DNA of 64,000 nt from Escarpia spicata. Its lineage: Eukaryota > Annelida > Polychaeta > Sabellida > Siboglinidae. Positions 1 through 64,000 of the stretch are shown here, piece by piece. The notes below the pieces were generated by a model that did not search any database, was not told the DNA's origin, and worked only from the letters and a program-made list of their open reading frames with translations. The stretch lies in NCBI GenBank assembly GCA_963995525.1, contig OZ023209.1:10088152-10152151 (forward strand), given 5' to 3'. Numbering within the stretch: position 1 is the first letter of the stretch; each line of letters opens with the position of its first letter. A program made the translations under genes and the position numbers.

Positions 1-214
1 CGAGAAGCATAAATATGACACTCGGATATAATTTTTTGTCTTTTTCACATTTTATCTTAAAATTACATACGTGAAAAAATGTACTTGTAGAAAGTTATAT
101 AATACATGTGACATGTTGATTCACAGGAAATTTTTATTTTAAAAATGGACATTCCCAGAATGCAGTTTTACAATAAGCTTAAGCGTGACCACTACATGAT
201 GTGTGTGACGTTGA

Positions 215-59744
<59,530 letters not shown>

Positions 59745-60269
59745 ATGCACTGTGGTGTGCGGGCGGAGGTAAGTGAAGGCAGTCACGTCAGTCACAGAAG
59801 ACATCCTACAAGTGGTTTATAATAACTTCATCAACTCATACAGAAGGCTGCTGTTAACACAACATAATACATAATAATAGTTGATGAAAACTACATTTCT
59901 TTTTTAATTTGTGAAATGTTTTATGAAGATTTATATTCTCACCCCAAACAAAAACAGGGTAAAGTTGTTTAAGTGGGAACTGTCTGTGGGAACGATTGAG
60001 CTGTCAGACGTTATCACTATAGTGATGTTATGCACAGAATCATAACTAAACATTGTTGATAAGGCAAAAGTTTAACGGAGGTTACACCCATAATTATGAC
60101 GTGCTGGATCCATCAATCGGTTAAACATGACTGTTTGTTGTCCAGATTACAGTTACTAACAAACCTTTCCAATATAATCACAACATGGTGCGTTGTCTGC
60201 AGTTTTTAGGTCTCCGTGTATTACCTTCTAATTTTCATTATTGACCTAACGGTGGTGCTGTGTTTGTAG

Positions 60270-60344
60270 GTGGCAGCAGTGTACATACAGCGGCTCGCTG
60301 ACGATTCCAAGACTGCAGCGGATTCTACCAAACTTACGACATGA
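60270..60344 (+). CDS. SCRIB: alternative C-terminal exon or 3'UTR exon of SCRIB
   Basis: Acceptor GTGTTTGTAG ends at 60269. Spliced from exon 37 it is 3'UTR. Spliced directly from exon 36 (phase 0) it reads VAAVYIQRLADDSKTAADST and KLTT before TGA at 60342-60344, an alternative 25-codon end including the stop. The first possible AATAAA downstream is at 61201-61206. Confidence 0.5.
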   Translation: MAAVYIQRLADDSKTAADSTKLTT

Positions 60345-62310
60345 TAGCAACGCAGTCATATTTATTTTTATAGCAAACATGTCACTCTCAGTACGGGGTT
60401 ATTTAGCTGCTGTCGCTTGTTCAGTTGCCACAGACAACAGTATCTGGGCAAGTTGTGTGCGTACCATGGTTTGAACATTTTAAGTTCCTAGTCAACCCAT
60501 TTTCATCATATCTTATTGGTTTTTATAAGGGTTCTCATGATCGATACCATGTCTAACTGAGTGCTTATTGACAAAGTCGTATGATAGGCAGAGATGCTTA
60601 GTTGAACTGTAAATTATATCTCCGTAACAGAATCAGACCTTTTTCTAACAATAGTCACCGCTTTTTCATTTGCGAACGCTGTGCTTTTTTATAAGGTTAA
60701 CATTGAAATTGTTAGTGAATACCATTGACGGAGTATTCACAATTTAGCACTGCAGAAATATCAGGAAGCAACTCTTGTTTTAGATGCCACATTTAAAAGA
60801 CATCCAGTCACTACGGATCTGTGTTTCTATCAGTTTGTTTTTATTTTTTAAATTTGCTCCTTTTAATCTCGGGTCTACACTGACTTGCGTGTTTGTATAT
60901 ATATATGTACGGTTATTACAATTTAATACCAATTTGCGTTTGGACAAACAGATGATTTTACAGTGTTTGTTCAGCTGCACATTTGTTGGCACATTGGGGA
61001 AGGTCTCTGAGAATGAGGCAGATTTAGAGACCAAGAAAATAGTGGTGTTGGGGTAGTTATGGGGGCTTTTATCGCAGTGTTCACCAGCGTCGATGTGATG
61101 TACTAGTTTAAACATCTTGTTAATTGTTGTGTGTTTATAGAGATGGAGTCTCTCTCCCCTTGCTAACTGTTTCACTTCACACAAAAAACCTATTTAGTAA
61201 AATAAACAGGAACGTTACAGACAAGTGTATGAATGTAGACGCACAACATCCGGTTAGATTAACTAACTGTGTTACGACTAAGTCTTACAGATTATAATTG
61301 GGCTCATATGAAGTTGTTGATTACTGAACCGATCTGATTATGTGATTGGCGCCAAACACAACAGTATTACTGGAGCACAGTACGAGGTTTGGCATCTCAG
61401 TAAAACATGACAGTGGTTGCGTTTTGGCACAACAAAGTTTCGTCAAATAACCTAATTGCTGCCGTTTTGTTACGGGATAATAGGTTGGCAAGAATATGTA
61501 ACCCACATGGCTAACAAATGTGTCGCCTTTTACATGTGACAATGATAAGATGTATATAACTGCCAGAGTTTGTGTTAGACAACTAAAAACATTCGGCAAA
61601 CGTTGCAGATTTGTGTGCATTTATTTGTAAAATATACGGAGGCAATCGTTAAGAAACTTGTATTTCAAGTTATAACGTTTAGACGGGAACGTTGTGATGA
61701 TTATGTATTGATATTTTGGCAGTAACTATTGATTGCGTTCGTTGCTTTTATAGAGGTCAGGGAACACGTAAACACACTGTAAACAATGAAAATGATGTCA
61801 TCCAATGTTTTTTCTTACTATCAAGTTTTATAGACAACTATTTTAAACTGTGAGGCTGATGCAGTCGAATGTTGAGTCACTCAATGTGGCTATATACTAT
61901 AAGCTTTTGTAGATGCATCCAAGAATCATTGTAAATTAATAAACAGTAACTAAAGCACTGTGTGTTTTGTCGATGAAGTACGAATTTGTTTAATGCAATG
62001 CCGTCTTTAATATGAAATCTACAACTAAACAGACGTCGTACACCCACGCTGCATACATACACTTGCATGCACATCATAACATCGCTGTACAGGCCAACTC
62101 ATAGTTTCATTAAACATTTTACTCTTATGTTGCATAAGACAAATATTTGTGGACGAGGAGGCAAGGTATCCCTTGACACGTGGCCGTCAATTACAAGATA
62201 TGTCAACAAACTGAATATCAACAAAATATCAATGTAACATAAGCAAGAAATTAAAAGCTGCGATTGGCAGGATGTGGCAATTAAATAGTTTGTCATTTCC
62301 TCCAGTAATG
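60345..62310 (+). other. SCRIB 3'UTR and convergent intergenic region
   Basis: No repeats are recognised. AATAAA on the + strand occurs at 61201-61206 and again near 61938; the first is the better candidate for the SCRIB end. On the - strand TTTATT (61620) could serve the facing gene. Transcript ends cannot be fixed from sequence. Confidence 0.45.
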
Positions 62311-62314
62311 AGGC

Positions 62315-62487
62315 CAGTACAGCTGTAGAAAGGGGGCCAGTAAAGCAGCTGCAGAGAGGGGGCCAGTAGAGCAGCTGTAGAAAGGGGGCCGGTACAGCAG
62401 CTGTAGAAAGGGGGCCGGTACAGCAGCTGTAGAAAGGAGGCCAGTACAGCAGCTGTAGAAAGGGAGCCGGTACAGCAACTGTAGAAA
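62315..62487. repeat. 26-bp minisatellite, about 6.5 copies
   Basis: The unit agcagctgtagaaagggggc plus cggtac repeats between the convergent genes, with small variants. Confidence 0.88.
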
Positions 62488-62602
62488 GAGGGCTTAACAA
62501 TGCAATATCAAATGTTCATGAAAGTTTGAAAAACAATAACGCTCAACATGAGGAATGGATTCAAATTAATGGTTTTAAAATTAAATGTTGGACTGAACTG
62601 GC

Positions 62603-62738
62603 AATGATAACAATGTGATAATAACCACATCATGTGATAACAATGTGATAATAACCACATCATGTGATAACAATGTGATAATAACCACATCATGTGATAA
62701 CAATGTGATCATAACCACATCATGTGATAACAATGTGA
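62603..62738. repeat. 30-bp minisatellite, about 4.5 copies
   Basis: The unit gtgataacaatgtgataata plus accacatcat lies 120 bp from the 26-bp array and is unrelated to it in sequence. Confidence 0.9.
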
Positions 62739-63354
62739 CTGCTAAATTGTCGGAGCTTACAGAAAGGCTCGGCTAAACATGTCCGTGAGCCACAACTCGA
62801 ACAATGCGAAGTCTGCAGTGCAAAAAAACCAGAAAGAGCTCACTGTTTAATGGCTGCTTAACGACTACACTTGTGGTTGCCATGTTGTTTAATCATCACA
62901 CGACACGGCAAATGGAAATGATGGCGTTATGACAGATATTTGAGTTATCAAAATTGAACAATGCTCGCAAAACATTTTGCCTGTAAATCTGATGAATATA
63001 ACAAGATGAGTAGACGTGTGACTAGGACCGAGGTAAGACAGGCCAGACAGCAGCATGGAATCATCTTCCACAGTTCTGCTGCATGTCACAATCGATTTAG
63101 AAATGTCTCGTCTGTTCCGACTGTGTCCCTGCGACTAACAATAAAAACAAGATAAAACAAGTCGTGTCAACTCTTGACAACGTCCTCTGTACTTGTAGGC
63201 AGTTAAGCGCTGATTAGACCCCACCTTGTAGGCTTCCGTTCACTGCACACACTTCCTGGGTCAAAGCGTGCTTTTCTGAAGACGGGGAGAGGTGCCACAG
63301 CCCGCAGCATTTCCACAGCTCTCCACTCGTGTTCAACAAGAAACATTGCACAGT

Positions 63355-63500
63355 GGTCCACACCACATGGGTACTGGTCCCCTGTGAACCACATGTACAA
63401 TGGTCCTGTGTGAACCAGTAGTCCTGTCTGTGAACCACATGGCCACTGGTCCTGTGTGAACCAGTGGTACTCTTGTGAACCAGTGGTCTTCGGTGAGCCA
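63355..63500. repeat. degenerate repeat of gtgaacca/ccacatgg blocks
   Basis: About five irregular copies of tggtcctgtgtgaaccag and accacatggnnactgg. It probably lies in the 3'UTR or flank of the - strand gene. Confidence 0.65.
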
Positions 63501-63692
63501 TAAATGGAATGTTCAACATGAACGTCTTGTCCAGATCCGTCATCTCGTGACCGACATGACGTGTCTTCAAGTGACACCACACTCCCCGAATGTGACACAT
63601 CCTGTTAGCGAGCCTCGACACAGTCCAGCGCGTGACACGTCGCGAGTTGTGTTGGAATGTTGACCGTGGTGGCTTCCACGGAATACTCCCCT

Positions 63693-63845
63693 CTAGTCAT
63701 CTGAGTCACTCTCCGACTCTGACTCGCCCTCGCTCTCTCCCGCTGATGATGCTGATACAGAGTCATTAGAGTCGTCATCGTCTTCATCATCATCATCGTC
63801 ATCATCGCCGTAGACGTCACCCGCTTGTAGCTTGCCATCTTTCTT
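63693..63845 (-). CDS. last coding exon of an unidentified - strand gene, acidic C-terminus
   Basis: On the - strand, the acceptor tgttttcttcccag is followed by KKDGKLQAGDVYG, then a run of Asp/Glu, then SNDSVSASSAGESEGESESE and a final SDSDD before TAG at 63693-63695. 51 codons including the stop; phase 0 is assumed. Acidic Ser/Asp/Glu tails occur in many chromatin, nucleolar and adaptor proteins, so no function is assigned. The gene continues beyond the right edge, tail to tail with SCRIB. Confidence 0.7.
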   Translation of the reverse strand, partial: KKDGKLQAGDVYGDDDDDDDEDDDDSNDSVSASSAGESEGESESESDSDD

Positions 63846-64000
63846 CTGGGAAGAAAACAGGAAAACATGTTTAAAACATGCAAAATAAGCAATGTTTTAT
63901 AAAAGTTTTACATACGAAGGTATTAAGTTGGAAAACTATGAAACATTTTTGTACATTTTTTTATTACACCGATTGTAAGATTTAAAATTAGACCTAATTT

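Overview
This is a eukaryotic (animal) genomic window. Small exons with GT/AG splice sites sit in long AT-rich introns full of minisatellites and transposon remnants. The style (tRNA-derived SINEs, a CR1/L2-like LINE, a piggyBac-like deletion derivative, terminal-inverted-repeat elements and very many tandem arrays) suggests a marine invertebrate, most likely a lophotrochozoan such as a mollusc. That placement is inference. Nothing bacterial or phage-like is present.

One gene fills most of the window. It is the + strand orthologue of Scribble (SCRIB, LAP family), a cortical polarity and tumour-suppressor scaffold. I reassembled 37 coding exons from 239 to 59744. All splice phases agree, and the joined length is 4,896 nt, a whole number of codons: 1,631 residues plus a stop. 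The gene enters from the left edge already inside the leucine-rich repeats. Exons 1-6 encode the last eight or so LRRs and the LAP-specific segment. Exons 7-11 encode an acidic, low-complexity linker with two conserved TPH blocks. Exons 12-14 encode PDZ1, 16-18 PDZ2, 19-21 PDZ3 and 22-23 PDZ4. Exons 24-37 encode a long, mostly disordered C-terminal region with charged helical blocks. A further exon at 60270 can be either 3'UTR or an alternative C-terminus.

The introns hold most of the unusual structure. Nearly every intron over 600 bp has its own private minisatellite, with unit sizes of 13, 18, 19, 21, 29, 31, 36, 38, 42, 48 and 53 bp. Several arrays run into splice sites: a 38-bp array starting inside exon 6 copies its 5' splice site about 16 times, an array before exon 7 repeats a TTACAG motif, and a 21-bp array before the last coding exon copies its 3' splice site in frame dozens of times. 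A 48-bp satellite of about 2.1 kb is framed by a 23-bp inverted repeat, like a mobile element filled with satellite. A roughly 3-kb 36-bp satellite shows higher-order structure and about twenty perfect TGACGTCA palindromes. The very long open frames over these arrays are repeat artefacts, not genes.

Mobile elements include a 1,118-bp piggyBac-like deletion derivative with TTAA ends nested in an older repeat, a decayed CR1/L2-type LINE (48.4-51.4 kb) with three detached 3'-tail copies elsewhere, tRNA-derived SINEs, and at least two families of inverted-repeat MITEs.

At the right edge, the last coding exon of a second gene lies on the - strand (63693-63845), tail to tail with Scribble. It encodes an Asp/Glu/Ser-rich acidic C-terminus and I could not name it.
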